In this document: one piece after another, positions 26,298-35,263 of the stretch
Layout: each line of letters starts with the position of its first letter
Position numbering within the stretch: the first letter of the stretch is position 1
Origin: Mesobacillus sp. AQ2
GTDB lineage: Bacteria > Bacillota > Bacilli > Bacillales > Cytobacillaceae
Length of the DNA: 64,000 nt
Reading direction: 5' to 3'
Assembly (NCBI RefSeq): GCF_030122805.1
Contig: NZ_CP126080.1
Location: 1,121,001 to 1,185,000, forward strand
Notes under the pieces: model-generated
Seen by the model: the letters and a program-made list of their open reading frames with translations, nothing else
The model's database searches: none
Told to the model about the DNA's origin: nothing
Position numbers and translations under genes: made by a program

Positions 26298-28676
26298 TTA
26301 TTTTTCAAAAATGCTGTTGGAAAGGAGACGGAACAGGTAGTCTGTATGATCGCGGAAGCCAGCTTCAAGTCCGATCAGCGTTACATCTTTATCCTGTTCT
26401 TTAACGATTACTGCCTTTCCTTGAGCTGCGCGATTGTTTTTCCAGTGCCCGGCAACAAAGAAGTCTGAGTTATCGTCAAATGTTGCAGCAACTTCATCAT
26501 TTCCTGTATTTTCATACCAGACAGGACGGTAGACGAAGCCGAGGTCATCCTCGCTATATCCGCCGGTCATACCTTCGCCGCTATAATCAACTTTCGCGAT
26601 TCCGTTGCTGTTGTAACCTGCAACGACAACCGTGTTATCTGTGAGGCCTAATGTCTTTGTCGCCAGTGAGGCGCCTGCACCGACGGCGATATACTTTCCG
26701 CCATTATTTAAAAATTCTTCGACATTCGTTTTGAAGAGATCATACTGTGCTGGGTTCTGGAAGCCAAATTCTTGATTTCCTGCACGTGATTGAGTTTTGG
26801 CGATCAGACCTTCGGTACCGCTGTATACGAATACGTCGAAGCCCTTCAATCCCTGTTCCGCAACTTCAGCAGGGGTGACCTCTGTAACCTCAAAACCCAG
26901 GCGTTTCAGTGCAAGTTTTGTTCCTGAATGGGATTGGGCCTTATTCATGCCTCCGTCCTTAAGGATTGCTACTTTAAGGTTTGTAACTTCTACTGCGTCT
27001 GCAGGTACCTTTACCGATTCGATATGCAGTCCGGATTGTTTTACAGCTGAGTCAATGGTGTTCGCGGGAGCTTCTGTGTAAAAATTGCCTGCTTTATCGC
27101 GTTTTACGGAGACGCCTTGTTGCATGAGCGTATTGGCAAGTTGAACCGCTTTTACAGAACTGTTTGGAATCAGGAATGGCCCTTTGCCGGTAACTGACCC
27201 TTGTTCCTGGATCTGGTTCACTTTCGTTGCGGTCACATCGAGTTCATCTTGAACAGCTACTGCCTCAAAGCCCCATAGCTCCGGCAGGCTCCAAGCTGAA
27301 ATATCGTACATGGAGTCGACATCTTCAGTGATATCCTCGCCATCCCATAACATCGTATTGGCCAGCCCCGCCTTTGCCTGGTCCATTTTGACAATGTATG
27401 TGCCTTTTGGATAAGCTTTTCCGTCTGCCGTAAAAGTCTTTGAAGCTTGGACGACTTCGATGTCGTTTTTCTGCAGATGCTTAACAGCCTTATGTGTTAC
27501 AGTTGGATCTTCCGGATCAACAGGCAGAACATAGGCAGTAGGGAAGAAGCCTTCGTCATGGAACGGATGATCAAAATTGATGCCTCGCTTGAACATTTCA
27601 ATCTGGTCTTTGATCATTTCCTGCTTGTTCTCTGTGGCATTTTTCAATGCTCCCATGATGGCATCATACATCCAGCGGACACCGTCAAGATCATTTGTTG
27701 GCGCTTCAAGCGTGTGGCCATATGCACCATGGTACATCGCATACATTGGCGTAAAGATTGGAGGATAATCATCCCAGCCTTCTGCGTCATCACGTTGAGG
27801 GATATAGGTTCCCACCATCGATTGATACAGGCTGCCGGTGAAGCTTTCCTTGTCGGACATGATTTCATTTTCCATCGCTTCCGCCTGATCCATTGCCCAT
27901 TTTTGGTAAAGGTCATATTCGTAATTTGGATTGTGCGGAACGGTACAAGGCTCAATGAGACCCTGCTTATTTGGCGCGTAACCTTTTACATAGCCATGTG
28001 TATCAAGGAAGACCATTGGGTTCCATTCTTTGATCAGTGAAACGGTCTCCTGGGTTTCGGGCTGTGACTGGGTGATGAAGTCACGGTTCAAATCGATTCC
28101 TTCTCCATTGAAGCGGGTAGCATCGACCCGGCCATCGGGATTCTGGACAACATTGAAAATCAGAATATTGTTTTCGAGGATTTCAGTCGTTGTCTCGTCA
28201 TTTTCAAGTGCAAAGCGCTCAATCAGCTGCATGACCGCGTCACTGCCGACAAATTCGGTACCATGGATAGAGCCATTGATCATGACTGGCACCTTGAAGT
28301 CTGGATTGTTTTCAATCCAGTCCTGTGCTTTGCCAGGGTTTTTGAACATTTGTTTTCTTAAAGCCTGGATCTTGCCAAACTTGCCCTGGGAATCAGGTGC
28401 AGCAATCGTAACGACATAAAGAGGCTGTCCGGTTGATGATTGTCCTTTTACTTCCACCTTCACACGATTGGATTGCTTCTCGATTTGTTCAAGTTTATTT
28501 CCGATTTCCGAGAATTTCATAAAGTCATAGTTTTCGCTGTTGAATAAGCTTCCGTCCCTTTCTTCATATGCATTTACATAATTCCACTTCAAAGACTCAG
28601 CTAGTGCCGGAGTCCATGGGGAGGATGCTAGCAAACTTGCAGCTACAACACCCGAAATCATTTTTTTATACTTCAT
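26298..28676 (-). CDS. Secreted M14 zinc carboxypeptidase with C-terminal amidotransferase-like domain
   Basis: A 792-residue protein. The signal peptide cleaves near ALAES (residues 1-27). The M14 domain spans about 45-400: zinc ligands H138 and E141 (IHGTEF) and H227 (DTHGY), with NPDG near 180. From about residue 560 the sequence changes to a flavodoxin-like fold (VAILKDGGMNKAQSHSGTKLAL... and FDVFVYSGT) that resembles class I glutamine amidotransferase-like domains attached to some secreted M14 proteins. It should act outside the cell on peptides. Start ATG follows GGAGGAAT. No partner gene is evident. Confidence 0.87.
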   Translation of the reverse strand: MKYKKMISGVVAASLLASSPWTPALAESLKWNYVNAYEERDGSLFNSENYDFMKFSEIGNKLEQIEKQSNRVKVEVKGQSSTGQPLYVVTIAAPDSQGKFGKIQALRKQMFKNPGKAQDWIENNPDFKVPVMINGSIHGTEFVGSDAVMQLIERFALENDETTTEILENNILIFNVVQNPDGRVDATRFNGEGIDLNRDFITQSQPETQETVSLIKEWNPMVFLDTHGYVKGYAPNKQGLIEPCTVPHNPNYEYDLYQKWAMDQAEAMENEIMSDKESFTGSLYQSMVGTYIPQRDDAEGWDDYPPIFTPMYAMYHGAYGHTLEAPTNDLDGVRWMYDAIMGALKNATENKQEMIKDQIEMFKRGINFDHPFHDEGFFPTAYVLPVDPEDPTVTHKAVKHLQKNDIEVVQASKTFTADGKAYPKGTYIVKMDQAKAGLANTMLWDGEDITEDVDSMYDISAWSLPELWGFEAVAVQDELDVTATKVNQIQEQGSVTGKGPFLIPNSSVKAVQLANTLMQQGVSVKRDKAGNFYTEAPANTIDSAVKQSGLHIESVKVPADAVEVTNLKVAILKDGGMNKAQSHSGTKLALKRLGFEVTEVTPAEVAEQGLKGFDVFVYSGTEGLIAKTQSRAGNQEFGFQNPAQYDLFKTNVEEFLNNGGKYIAVGAGASLATKTLGLTDNTVVVAGYNSNGIAKVDYSGEGMTGGYSEDDLGFVYRPVWYENTGNDEVAATFDDNSDFFVAGHWKNNRAAQGKAVIVKEQDKDVTLIGLEAGFRDHTDYLFRLLSNSIFEK

Positions 28677-28864
28677 CTATGTATTCCTCCAAAATTACTT
28701 TGTATATTTATACATAATAGTTAGTAAAAATTATTTCGACAATCGTACAAAACTCCTAAATGTTTGTCCAGATGTCCTAACGCTTGAATTTACAGGAATC
28801 TAGAGTGGTTGGGAAATTATTCGAGAGGAATATCTAGGAAGATAGTCACGAAGAAGAGGCGAAA

Positions 28865-28893
28865 TAAAAAAACAGGGCGGGTGCCCTGTTTTA
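28865..28893 (-). terminator. Terminator of the DUF948-like gene
   Basis: Read on the minus strand, AAACAGGGC pairs with GCCCTGTTT and ends in TTTTATTT; it overlaps the stop codon region. Confidence 0.8.
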
Positions 28894-29259
28894 TTGTGGC
28901 TGCATGGTCCGATTACGTCGCTTCCGGTTCCATTGTCTTGCCTTATATTTCTGTTCAAGTTCGGCGACAGGTTTTGCAACAAGTGCGTTCTTGAATTCAA
29001 CAGGTGTCTGTTTTACAGAAAAAACAACCGTATTGACAGCTTTCTTTTTCTTTTCAAAATCAGTCATCAGCTTTTGCTGTTTAAATTTAAGTGAATCGGT
29101 TTCTTCTTTGATCGCATTGGTTTTATTCTGGACACGGGTTGCTGTCTCTTGAAGACTGTCAATGGTTGGCTTAGCATCTTTAAATGTTTTATAAGCAACA
29201 TATCCGAGATAAGCAAGTGCAGCCACGATGACAGCGATGCTGATGTAGACGATGATCAT
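28891..29259 (-). CDS. DUF948-like membrane-anchored coiled-coil protein
   Basis: A 122-residue protein with an N-terminal membrane helix (residues 2-22) and a long amphipathic coiled coil (about 30-80) with heptads typical of DUF948/YtxG-type proteins, then a basic tail (RQWNRKRRNR). Related bacillar proteins belong to the general stress group; the exact role is unknown. Start ATG follows AAAGGAGGC. Confidence 0.75.
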   Translation of the reverse strand: MIIVYISIAVIVAALAYLGYVAYKTFKDAKPTIDSLQETATRVQNKTNAIKEETDSLKFKQQKLMTDFEKKKKAVNTVVFSVKQTPVEFKNALVAKPVAELEQKYKARQWNRKRRNRTMQPQ

Positions 29260-29404
29260 GGATGATGCCTCCTTTTATTCAAATCCTTTATTTTTTATTT
29301 ACCCATTTATGTTCCGTTTTAACAAAGAAATGCACTACAGCTGTCGGGATATATTGGAAATGATATAATGGACTGGAAGATTTTATAAAAGGAGTACTTA
29401 TTAG

Positions 29405-29725
29405 ATGAGTAAATTTGTTGTGATCCTGAAGGATAAACGAAATGGAGAACTGGATTCAAAATTGCTGGGAAGGCATATTGACCATCTCAGGCAGTTAAAC
29501 CAGGCAGGACAACTGATGATTGCCGGCCCATTCAAAAATAATGATCACGCCATGATCATCCTGAATTGCGATGATATTGATGAAGCAATCGCACTAACAG
29601 AAAAAGACCCCTTCATCACAGAAAAGTACTACCATACATATGATATCAACGAGCTGATTGTCGCCAATGAGGAAAATAACTGGCTGATGGACAACCCGCA
29701 AACGAAGGGGAATCTGATCCACTAA
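29405..29725 (+). CDS. YciI-family protein
   Basis: A 106-residue dimeric alpha-beta-barrel protein of the YciI/YCII group. It has the usual H-D pair (GRHIDHLRQLNQAGQLMIAGPF) and the ERDPF-like turn (EKDPFITEKYYHTYDI). The family is probably enzymatic, but the reactions are largely unknown. It is a single gene ending at a strong terminator. Start ATG follows AAAGGAG. Confidence 0.8.
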   Translation: MSKFVVILKDKRNGELDSKLLGRHIDHLRQLNQAGQLMIAGPFKNNDHAMIILNCDDIDEAIALTEKDPFITEKYYHTYDINELIVANEENNWLMDNPQTKGNLIH

Positions 29726-29728
29726 TAG

Positions 29729-29764
29729 AAAAAGAGACTTCCAGCTGCCTGGAAGTCTCTTTCT
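29729..29764. terminator. Bidirectional terminator
   Basis: AAAGAGACTTCCAG pairs with CTGGAAGTCTCTTT around a four-base loop; A and T flanks suit both strands. Confidence 0.9.
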
Positions 29765-29826
29765 ATGATTATTGGTTTCAACTCAACTATGACTTATTCA
29801 GTCACAGTTTCAGCTTTCTCTTCAGT

Positions 29827-31938
29827 CTACTTCTCAAAAACAGCAAGTACAGCAGAAAGCATTGCAGCAAATTTCTTTGCGATTTCACTTGCATATAAGC
29901 TAGCTTTTGACTCAGCTTTTTTGTCAGCAGATGGGTTTACTTTTGCCTCTTCAGTAGCAGTTTCGTCAGTAACAGCTTCTTCAGTCACTTCTTCAGTAGC
30001 AGTTTCGTCAGTAACAGCTTCCTCAGTCACTTCTTCAGTAGCAGTTTCATCAGTCACAGCTTCCTCAGTCACTTCTTCAGTAACAGTTTCGTCAGTAACA
30101 ACTTCCTCAGTCACTTCTTCAGTAGCAGTTTCATCAGTAACAACTTCCTCAGTCACTTCTTCAGTAGCAGTTTCGTCAGTAACAACTTCCTCAGTCACTT
30201 CTTCAGTAGCAGTTTCATCAGTAACAACTTCCTCAGTCACTTCTTCAGTAGCAGTTTCGTCAGTAACAACTTCTTCAGCTACTTCAACGGACAAAGCAAC
30301 AGCTGAATTTTCGTTAGCTTTCTCTTTAGCAACATCGCTAGCGTTGAAAGCCTTAGACTTCATTTTGTTGGCAATAGAAGGAGATACTTTTGCATCTTCT
30401 TCAGTAGCATCTTCTTCAGTAGCATCTTCTTCAGTAGCTTCTTCATCAGTAGCATCTTCTTCAGTAGCTTCTTCATCAGTAGCATCTTCATCAGCAGCTT
30501 CTTCATCAGCAGCTTCTTCATCAGTAACAACTTCATCAGTAACTACTTCTTCAGTAGCAACTTCTTCAGTAGCTTCGTCTTCAGCAACCTCATCTTCAGT
30601 TACTTCAACAGACAAAGCAACAGCTGAGTTTTCGTCAGCATTCTCTTTAGCAACATCGCTGGCATTGAAAGCCTTAGACTTCATTTTGTTGGCAATAGAA
30701 GGAGATACTTTTGCTTCTTCTTCAGTAGCATCTTCTTCAGTAGCATCTTCTTCAGTAGCATCTTCTTCAGTAGCATCATCTTCAGTAACTTCGTCTTCAG
30801 TCACTTCGTCTTCAGTCACTTCATCTTCAGTCACTTCGTCTTGAGCAGCATCTTCTTCTGCAACTTCGTCTTCAGTAGCTTCATCTTCAGTCACTTCATC
30901 TTCAGTCACTTCATCTTCAGTCACTTCGTCTTCAGCAGCATCTTCTTCTGCAACTTCGTCTTCAGTCACTTCATCTTCAGTCACTTCGTCTTCAGCAGCA
31001 TCTTCTTCTGCAACTTCGTCTTCAGTCACTTCGTCTTCAGTCACTTCATCTTCAGTCACTTCAACAGATAACGCGACAGCTGAATTTTCGTTTGCTTTCT
31101 CTTTAGCGACATCGCTTGCGTTGAAAGCCTTAGAATTCATTTTGTTGGCAACAGATGGAGATACCTTATCTTCCGTATCTTCGTTGTCATTTTCATCTTC
31201 ATCTTCATCTTCAGTCTTTACAGTTGCATCTGTATCAAGATCGATATTTTCAGAATCGGAGTCATTATCCTCATCATCTTCTGTTTTCACAGTAGCTTTT
31301 GCCTCAAGGTCGATTTCTTTAGACTCTTCTTCAGAATTTTCATCTGAATCTTCATCTGAATCTTCATTTGAATCCTCATCATCTTCCTTTTTCATTTCTG
31401 TGTCAGCTTTAGGCTTTGTTTCCTCTTCTTCTTTAGCTGCATCAGTTTCTGCAGTTTCTTCAGATTCAGAGTCAACTTCTGTTTCATCAGTAATGATTGG
31501 CTCAAGTTCTACAACTTCTTCCACTACAGGTTCCTGAGTAACAGCTTCTTCTGTTGGAACTTCCTCAGTTTTCACATCTTCGACAGGCGCTTGTTGAGTT
31601 GTTGTGTGTACAGCTGCATTTGGAGCCGCATGCTTTTTGGCAGTTTCGCTTGCATGAATGCCAGCCTGTGATTTTGATGCTTTTTCCTTCGCTTCGCCGT
31701 TTGTAGCAGCTTTTGGCTGAGCCTTAACTGCAGGCTTAGCAGGAGTTGCTTTTACATTAGCCTTTTTATTAACAACCTGAACCTTTGCTGGTTTGTTATG
31801 AGATTGTTCAACTTTTACCTTTTCCGGTCCGGCAGCCTGAGTGAAGTGGCCTCCAGTCAGTACTCCGATTGACAATACTCCAGCTAGCATAAAAGACTTC
31901 ACAACTTTAGTTCCATTAATATAATTATTCATTTTCAT
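29827..31938 (-). CDS. Secreted acidic repeat protein, low complexity
   Basis: A 703-residue protein. The signal peptide (residues 1-32) ends near HFTQAAG. A short Lys/Ala/Pro-rich basic segment follows, then about 580 residues dominated by E, D, T, V and A. Repeats are VTEDEV-like and EEVVTDETAT-like pentads and decads. A longer module with VSPSIANKMKSKAFNASDVAKE recurs three times and is followed each time by ENSAVALSVEV; diverged forms occur near the N-terminus (GIHASETAKKHA) and at the C-terminus (YASEIAKKFAA). There is no LPxTG or other anchor. It is probably intrinsically disordered and strongly negative, and may bind cations or a basic partner. Start ATG 31938 follows AAGGGAG. It begins 13 bp after a basic secreted protein. 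Confidence 0.8.
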   Translation of the reverse strand: MKMNNYINGTKVVKSFMLAGVLSIGVLTGGHFTQAAGPEKVKVEQSHNKPAKVQVVNKKANVKATPAKPAVKAQPKAATNGEAKEKASKSQAGIHASETAKKHAAPNAAVHTTTQQAPVEDVKTEEVPTEEAVTQEPVVEEVVELEPIITDETEVDSESEETAETDAAKEEEETKPKADTEMKKEDDEDSNEDSDEDSDENSEEESKEIDLEAKATVKTEDDEDNDSDSENIDLDTDATVKTEDEDEDENDNEDTEDKVSPSVANKMNSKAFNASDVAKEKANENSAVALSVEVTEDEVTEDEVTEDEVAEEDAAEDEVTEDEVTEDEVAEEDAAEDEVTEDEVTEDEVTEDEATEDEVAEEDAAQDEVTEDEVTEDEVTEDEVTEDDATEEDATEEDATEEDATEEEAKVSPSIANKMKSKAFNASDVAKENADENSAVALSVEVTEDEVAEDEATEEVATEEVVTDEVVTDEEAADEEAADEDATDEEATEEDATDEEATEEDATEEDATEEDAKVSPSIANKMKSKAFNASDVAKEKANENSAVALSVEVAEEVVTDETATEEVTEEVVTDETATEEVTEEVVTDETATEEVTEEVVTDETATEEVTEEVVTDETVTEEVTEEAVTDETATEEVTEEAVTDETATEEVTEEAVTDETATEEAKVNPSADKKAESKASLYASEIAKKFAAMLSAVLAVFEK

Positions 31939-31951
31939 TATTCGCTCCCTT

Positions 31952-32833
31952 TTAATTAACGTTATCCGTGACAATCGCGTCGGTATACGGTAAAAAAGCA
32001 GGAGCTTTTAACGGTGGTGGGGAAGGTGGGGCATTTACCCACTGGCTCTGAAAAACAGCGACCCTTGACGTAAACGGCTGCAAGAGGCTTAAATGGAATG
32101 TTTCATCCCAAATGAACCATTTATCGCTTAAAAAGGTGTTCGAATTTCCATAACTTGTCCTGTCGCCGGATGGCCCCCCTGAAGCCTTCGTGCGTGATGG
32201 AGGGTTAGGCAGGTTGTCTCCTTTAGGATACCTCTCGTTTTGGGATGAATCCTTTTCATCCTTTTTCACATGAGGTATTTTTCTGCTTTCCGTCTTTACT
32301 GGTACTTTGACAATGGACGGTTTCTCTGCAGACTCCTTAGAAGGATCAAGCTTTTCCTCCAAACCAGGTGATTTACGCTTTGTTTCTTTCACGTACTGAT
32401 CTTCATTATGTATGGATTTTAACGCACCTTTTTTGTTTTGATTATTGCTGGGCTTTTGTTTATGTTTCGCCTGATTAGTTTTTCCGGTCCTCGATGCATT
32501 GGTGTTTTTGGGCTGTGTTGCTTTCTCATTTTTCTTAAATGATGAAGCATTCCCATTCATTTTCACTGCCTCGGCCGGATTTTCTTTAGGCTTGGCCTGG
32601 AAAGGTTTCTGGACGATTTCTTTCTTAATCGGCTGGTTTTTGACCGCAGGTTGTGCAGGAGATTTTCCGGAGTTCTTGGCAATCTCTGCCTTGTCTGGCA
32701 CAGAAGCCTGCTCAGCCGCCGCAGGCTGTTGTCCTTTTCCGGCATTTGGCCCTTTTTCAGCAAAAACCATGTCTGGCACCAACAAAGCAATACCAGTAAT
32801 AAAGCCAGTAATGATTAAATGTCGGAAGTGCAT
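31952..32833 (-). CDS. Secreted basic low-complexity protein, partner of the acidic repeat protein
   Basis: A 293-residue protein. The signal peptide covers residues 1-25 (IALLVPDMVFA). About 190 residues rich in K, N, P, Q and S follow (for example KTNQAKHKQKPSNNQNKKGA). The C-terminal 60 residues are different: aromatic and ordered (LSDKWFIWDETFHLSLLQPF and a PPSPPP stretch). The body is strongly positive, the opposite of the next gene's product. ATG 32833 follows AAAGGAGGTG. I know no family for it. The gene pair is separated by 13 bp and probably forms one message. Confidence 0.75.
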   Translation of the reverse strand: MHFRHLIITGFITGIALLVPDMVFAEKGPNAGKGQQPAAAEQASVPDKAEIAKNSGKSPAQPAVKNQPIKKEIVQKPFQAKPKENPAEAVKMNGNASSFKKNEKATQPKNTNASRTGKTNQAKHKQKPSNNQNKKGALKSIHNEDQYVKETKRKSPGLEEKLDPSKESAEKPSIVKVPVKTESRKIPHVKKDEKDSSQNERYPKGDNLPNPPSRTKASGGPSGDRTSYGNSNTFLSDKWFIWDETFHLSLLQPFTSRVAVFQSQWVNAPPSPPPLKAPAFLPYTDAIVTDNVN

Positions 32834-33098
32834 CCTTTCACCTCCTTTCAAAGCAAAAATCTGTCTCAGGAATACCATTCCGGTATTCAAACCTGTTTTT
32901 GTCGGTTTTTGCTGCATTTTAAAAGAAACCGTTCTTTTAACCTAGCAGTCTACTCGAGGGGATGATTCAAATTTCCTTTCTTTTTGGTACTTATTATTCA
33001 GGTGGTAAATAATTGGCATTACTTTCTCTTGCCCTTTTTAAAAAAAGGAGTAGAATGGAAATTATGCTTTAATCGTTTAAATGAAAGAAGGATACATC

Positions 33099-34016
33099 AT
33101 GAAAAATTTAAAAATATATATGATTCTTACCGGTGTCATGTTTCTGTGGGGACTCAATGTAACGGGACTTAAAGTAATCGTGGGGAATTTCCCGCCGATT
33201 ACGATTACCTCACTTCGTGTATTCACTGCGGGAGTCTCGGTATTTATCATTCTCTTTTTCTTTAAAAAAGTCCGGCTGCCTTCAAGGAAAGAGTGGAGTT
33301 ATATTATTGGCGGCGGAATCCTGAATGTAACTGGGCACCATTTATTCCTGGGAATTGGATTAAAAGTGACTTCGGCTGTTAACGGTGGCTTGATCCTTGG
33401 ACTGGGGCCATTGTTAACCGCTTTAATGGCTATCTTATTCCTGGGGAAAAAGCTGACATTTGTCCGGACTCTTGGATTTATTTTCGGTGGTATTGGCGTC
33501 ACGCTGACTGTGCTGGCAGGTGAGAAAGGGCTTTCGGGCATGTCAATTGGTGATTTCTATGTGTTTATTTCCATTGTTTCGCAGGCGATAAGCTTCATCA
33601 TAATTTCCAAAGCAGCGAAAACACTAGATCCTCGTCTATTGACCGGATATATGCTTGTCTTCGGCTCACTCTTATTGTTCCTAATCGGGTTATGGAAGGA
33701 GCCAGGTGGATTGGCGAGCCTTGGAAATGCTTCAGCAGGAATATGGGGAGTATTTTTTACGTCAGCGATTTTCGCTACAGCAGTAGGGCATATGCTTTAC
33801 AATTATGCCATTGGCCAAACCGGACCGGCCGAGGCGTCAATCTTCCTGAACTTGAATACATTCCTATCCATCCTGTTCGCTGCCATCTTCCTTGGGGAAA
33901 GGATCACATCATCCCATTTGCTCGGCCTGATCTTCATCGTCTCAGGCGTCATATTCGGATCAGGAGCACTGGAGGAACTGATGCTCAGGAACAGAGCGAA
34001 ACGAAATGCAGCTTAA
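33099..34016 (+). CDS. EamA/DMT-family transporter
   Basis: A 305-residue drug/metabolite transporter with ten membrane segments in two EamA repeats. The first begins near MFLWGLNVTGLKVI, and the second-half motif is AEASIFLNLNTFLSILFAAIFLGERIT near residue 245. The substrate is unknown; relatives export amino acids or metabolites. ATG 33099 has GAAGG seven bases upstream; the earlier ATG at 33081 lacks a ribosome site. Confidence 0.83.
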   Translation: MKNLKIYMILTGVMFLWGLNVTGLKVIVGNFPPITITSLRVFTAGVSVFIILFFFKKVRLPSRKEWSYIIGGGILNVTGHHLFLGIGLKVTSAVNGGLILGLGPLLTALMAILFLGKKLTFVRTLGFIFGGIGVTLTVLAGEKGLSGMSIGDFYVFISIVSQAISFIIISKAAKTLDPRLLTGYMLVFGSLLLFLIGLWKEPGGLASLGNASAGIWGVFFTSAIFATAVGHMLYNYAIGQTGPAEASIFLNLNTFLSILFAAIFLGERITSSHLLGLIFIVSGVIFGSGALEELMLRNRAKRNAA

Positions 34017-34027
34017 TAGTGTTGAGG

Positions 34028-34056
34028 AGGCAGGGCTTCGGCTCTGCTTTTTTTTG
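34028..34056 (+). terminator. Terminator after the EamA gene
   Basis: GCAGGGC pairs with GCTCTGC around TTCG, followed by eight T. Confidence 0.85.
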
Positions 34057-34102
34057 CATGGGGTACTGTTATTTATAACTAGTTTTGCAGACAACATTTG
34101 TT

Positions 34103-34155
34103 CCAACCGGAAATAAATCTGCCCCAACCGGGAATATATTTTGTTTCAACCGGGT
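34103..34155. repeat. Short phased array of CAACCGG words, 21-22-bp period
   Basis: CCAACCGG at 34103, CCAACCGG at 34124 and TCAACCGG at 34146 are separated by 21 and 22 bp with AT-rich filler. It is the smallest member of the two-turn array class. It lies between the EamA gene and the sigma-54 promoter region. Confidence 0.7.
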
Positions 34156-34248
34156 TTAATGCCGAATATCATAGTAAAACAAAAAAACACCTTCAAATTT
34201 CAATTTCCTTCTAACAAAAGTATAAAAGTGTCCATTCTTCAGAAAAAA

Positions 34249-34267
34249 CTGTCCTGATTTTGGACAG
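34249..34267. promoter_or_regulatory. Palindromic upstream activator site of the sigma-54 regulon
   Basis: CTGTCC and GGACAG are perfect complements around seven bases. The centre is about 75 bp before the predicted start of the sigma-54 promoter. An equal palindrome lies before the second sigma-54 promoter at 39537. Confidence 0.75.
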
Positions 34268-34305
34268 CTGTTCTTCGAAGTATCTTTATTTCAATGTAAC
34301 TAGCA

Positions 34306-34323
34306 TTGGCATGATTCTTGCTT
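34306..34323 (+). promoter_or_regulatory. Sigma-54 (SigL) promoter of the HADH2-type gene
   Basis: TTGGCAT, five bases, TTGCT. The key GG (34308-34309) and GC (34320-34321) are exactly 12 bp apart as sigma-54 needs. It lies about 45 bp before the start codon. Confidence 0.85.
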
Positions 34324-34365
34324 TCTATAACAATATAACTTTATAAAAGTGGAGGTCAGGCGAAA

Positions 34366-35133
34366 ATGAAAATGAGCGAAACAAAAGCGATTGTTACCGG
34401 AGGAGCATCCGGGTTAGGGGAAGCGACTGTCAGGAAAATCATCGGGCAGGGGGGAAAGGCTGCGATTCTGGATTTATCAGTGGAACGCGGTGAAACTCTT
34501 GTAAAGGAACTTGGGGAACAGGCAGTTTTCGTACAAACAGACGTAACGAGTGAAGAAGATGTAAGAAATGCTATCAATAAAGCAATCGAGTCATTCGGTT
34601 CGATTAACACGGTGGTAAACTGTGCCGGGATTGGGGTTGCAGGAAAGCTGCTATCAAGAAAAGGCGTCCATTCGCTGGACATGTTTTCAAAGGTCATTTC
34701 CATCAACTTGATTGGAACCTTCAATGTCATCCGGCTTGCTTCCGAGCAGATGTCCCAGAATGATCCAAATGAACTCGGCGAGAGGGGAATCATCATCAAT
34801 ACGGCCTCCGTTGCCGCGTTCGACGGCCAAATCGGCCAGGCGGCATACAGTGCTTCAAAAGGCGGGGTGGTCGGTATGACGCTGCCAATTGCAAGGGAAC
34901 TTGCTGCATACGGCATCAGGGTGATGACGATAGCTCCCGGCCTATTCCATACGCCAATGTTCGACTCGCTTCCGGCAGAAGCAAGGGACTCGCTTGGAAA
35001 AATGGTGCCATTCCCGCAGCGGCTTGGTTACCCGGAGGAATACGCTCAGCTTGCTGAAAGTATTATTATGAATCCAATGCTTAACGGTGAAACAATCCGT
35101 CTTGATGGAGCAATCAGGATGCAGCCGAAATGA
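34366..35133 (+). CDS. SDR dehydrogenase, 3-hydroxy(-2-methyl)acyl-CoA dehydrogenase type
   Basis: A 255-residue short-chain dehydrogenase. The nucleotide motif TGGASGLG is at residues 11-18, the catalytic serine is S148, and Y161 and K165 form the YxxxK. The sequence best resembles HADH2/17-beta-HSD10 enzymes, including the insert [29 protein letters not shown] and the late [10 protein letters not shown]. These oxidise 3-hydroxyacyl-CoA, including 2-methyl-3-hydroxybutyryl-CoA, with NAD+. A sigma-54 promoter and activator site lie directly before it, linking it to the acyl-CoA operon at 39.7 kb. Start ATG 34366 follows GGAGGT. Confidence 0.87.
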   Translation: MKMSETKAIVTGGASGLGEATVRKIIGQGGKAAILDLSVERGETLVKELGEQAVFVQTDVTSEEDVRNAINKAIESFGSINTVVNCAGIGVAGKLLSRKGVHSLDMFSKVISINLIGTFNVIRLASEQMSQNDPNELGERGIIINTASVAAFDGQIGQAAYSASKGGVVGMTLPIARELAAYGIRVMTIAPGLFHTPMFDSLPAEARDSLGKMVPFPQRLGYPEEYAQLAESIIMNPMLNGETIRLDGAIRMQPK

Positions 35134-35137
35134 TGAA

Positions 35138-35173
35138 AAGCCCTTTCCTGTCAAAGGAGAGGGCTTTTTCTTA
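35138..35173 (+). terminator. Terminator after the SDR gene
   Basis: AAAAGCCCTTTCC pairs with GGAGAGGGCTTTT around a short loop, followed by T and CTT. Confidence 0.88.
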
Positions 35174-35263
35174 TGGTAAAAATTTCGCGTTGTTGAAAAT
35201 GCAGAAAACAAATATGATATTTTTGTAATATAACATTTCATCAGAGAGCAGGGGACAATTAGA

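Noticed and set aside
29765..30844. Plus-strand Ser/Val-rich protein over the acidic repeat gene
   Set aside because: It is the mirror frame of the GAA/GTT-type codons of the minus-strand gene, with no ribosome site or signal peptide.
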